Source of the DNA: Rhizobium metallidurans
GTDB taxonomy: Bacteria; Pseudomonadota; Alphaproteobacteria; Rhizobiales; Rhizobiaceae
Direction of reading: 5' to 3'
DNA: 64,000 bases
Assembly (NCBI RefSeq): GCF_014196505.1
Contig: NZ_JACIDW010000010.1
Location: forward strand, 102,861-166,860
Of the stretch, positions 63,537 to 64,000 are shown piece by piece (positions within the stretch are counted from its first letter, which is position 1; every line of letters starts with the position of its first letter). A program made the translations under genes and the position numbers. A model generated the notes under the pieces. That model did no database searches, was not told the origin of the DNA, and saw nothing but the letters and a program-made list of their open reading frames with translations.

Positions 63537-63828
63537 AACCGAGCTTCTCTCCAACCCGCATCCCGGAGAAATCCTGCTGGAAGAGTTCCTTAGGCCGCTG
63601 GAATTGAGCCAGAACGCACTGGCGCGCGCGATTCAGGTTCCGCCGCGACGCATCAACGAGATCGTTCTCGGTAAACGCGGGGTGACCGCCGACACCGATT
63701 TGCGTCTGGCGCGCTATTTCGGCCTGTCGGAAGGCTTTTTCCTCGGCCTGCAGGCCGATCACGACCTGATGCAGCGGCGCCGCGAAATCGGAGAAGACCT
63801 TCAGGCCATCGCGCCAAGGGCAGCCTGA
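63508..63828 (+). CDS. higA: HigA-type antitoxin, XRE family
   Basis: The 106-residue product carries the HigA HTH: NPHPGEILLEEFLRPLELSQ NALARAIQVPPRRINEIVLG with the DLRLARYFGLSEGFFLGLQ tail. It binds HigB and represses the operon at the promoter palindrome 63217-63228. ATG 63508 is preceded by AAGGA at a long spacing; an earlier ATG at 63490 is possible. The overlap with higB ensures coupled translation. Confidence 0.92.
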   Translation: MSKSSTTTTETELLSNPHPGEILLEEFLRPLELSQNALARAIQVPPRRINEIVLGKRGVTADTDLRLARYFGLSEGFFLGLQADHDLMQRRREIGEDLQAIAPRAA

Positions 63829-64000
63829 CCTGCCTGTGCGCTCGCCACCCTCCGCGGCTCAAGCGCCGGCGGCAACACCACCCTCGACGTCATGCTCGGC
63901 CTTGTGCCACTACTGTCCGGTTTAAATCTCTGGACAGGTTGCATGACATTGATTCTATTCGGCTTCAGACGTTTCGCGGCGTTCTGGACACGCATTGGAG
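63829..64000. other. Window end, possible mobile-element fragment
   Basis: TGTCC at 63914-63918 and GGACA at 63932-63936 form an inverted repeat near TTTAAATC, a shape seen at some insertion-sequence ends, but no transposase frame is recognisable in these 172 bp. Confidence 0.2.

Overview
The window looks like a chromosomal stretch of a GC-rich alphaproteobacterium of the Rhizobiaceae (Rhizobium/Agrobacterium/Ensifer relatives). The evidence is a near-canonical Ros/MucR zinc-finger regulator, several protein families largely confined to Rhizobiales (DUF930, DUF1491, DUF2336, DUF5330, DUF6456), a complete rhizobial-type Mrp/Pha cation antiporter operon, FixK/FNR-type and CtrA-type binding sites, and palindromic mosaic repeats of the RIME kind between genes. 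No rRNA, tRNA, CRISPR array or complete insertion sequence was recognised. Most of the region reads as ordinary chromosome with dense short operons; there is no obvious large genomic island.

Layout. 1-15 kb: partial HerA-like ATPase, small DUF genes, a zwf paralogue, a ParDE-type toxin-antitoxin pair, trans-aconitate methyltransferase, a TerC/CBS membrane protein with a structured leader ending in a terminator-like hairpin, a patatin phospholipase, a zinc alcohol dehydrogenase divergent from a branched-chain aminotransferase, an MFS exporter, and a TetR gene whose palindromic operator occurs in front of both itself and a membrane-protein gene. 15-31 kb: a long coiled-coil protein, an M15 peptidase, superoxide dismutase, an ADP-ribose/CDP-alcohol diphosphatase-like phosphoesterase, two c-type cytochromes, a frameshifted phytanoyl-CoA-dioxygenase-like gene, a class A beta-lactamase, VapBC, PQQ glucose dehydrogenase, SelO and a polyglycine-tailed secreted protein. 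31-46 kb: a second ParDE pair, a DHA2 exporter, oligopeptidase B, polysaccharide deacetylase, an FAD oxidoreductase with an AI-2E-type permease, a VOC dioxygenase-like protein, a universal-stress-protein gene behind four exactly 23-bp-spaced FixK/FNR boxes, hemolysin III, an XRE-cupin regulator divergent from a GNAT enzyme, and MsrB.

46-52.3 kb is the mnhABCDEFG (mrp/pha) operon, all plus strand, mostly with 4-bp start/stop overlaps. Its one gap, between mnhC and mnhD, holds a RIME-like element with perfect 42-bp inverted arms. 52.3-64 kb: an AT-rich regulatory region and mucR, a DnaA-like HTH gene with its Shine-Dalgarno inside a palindrome, DUF6456, sufE, DUF5330, a PAS histidine kinase overlapping a double peptidoglycan-binding-domain protein, DUF1491, DUF2336, small proteins, a DUF1214/DUF1254 membrane pair and a HigBA toxin-antitoxin system with a readable promoter/operator.

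The strongest regulatory observations are the four-fold FixK/FNR array, two CtrA-consensus sites in front of small genes of unknown function, the paired TetR operators and the attenuator-like terC leader. No wholly new multi-gene system stands out. The best candidates for undescribed biology are the FixK array with its usp target, the HTH-DUF6456 pair with a possibly occluded ribosome-binding site, and the kinase/peptidoglycan-binding protein pair. All gene functions are inferred by reading the sequence; no database search was run.
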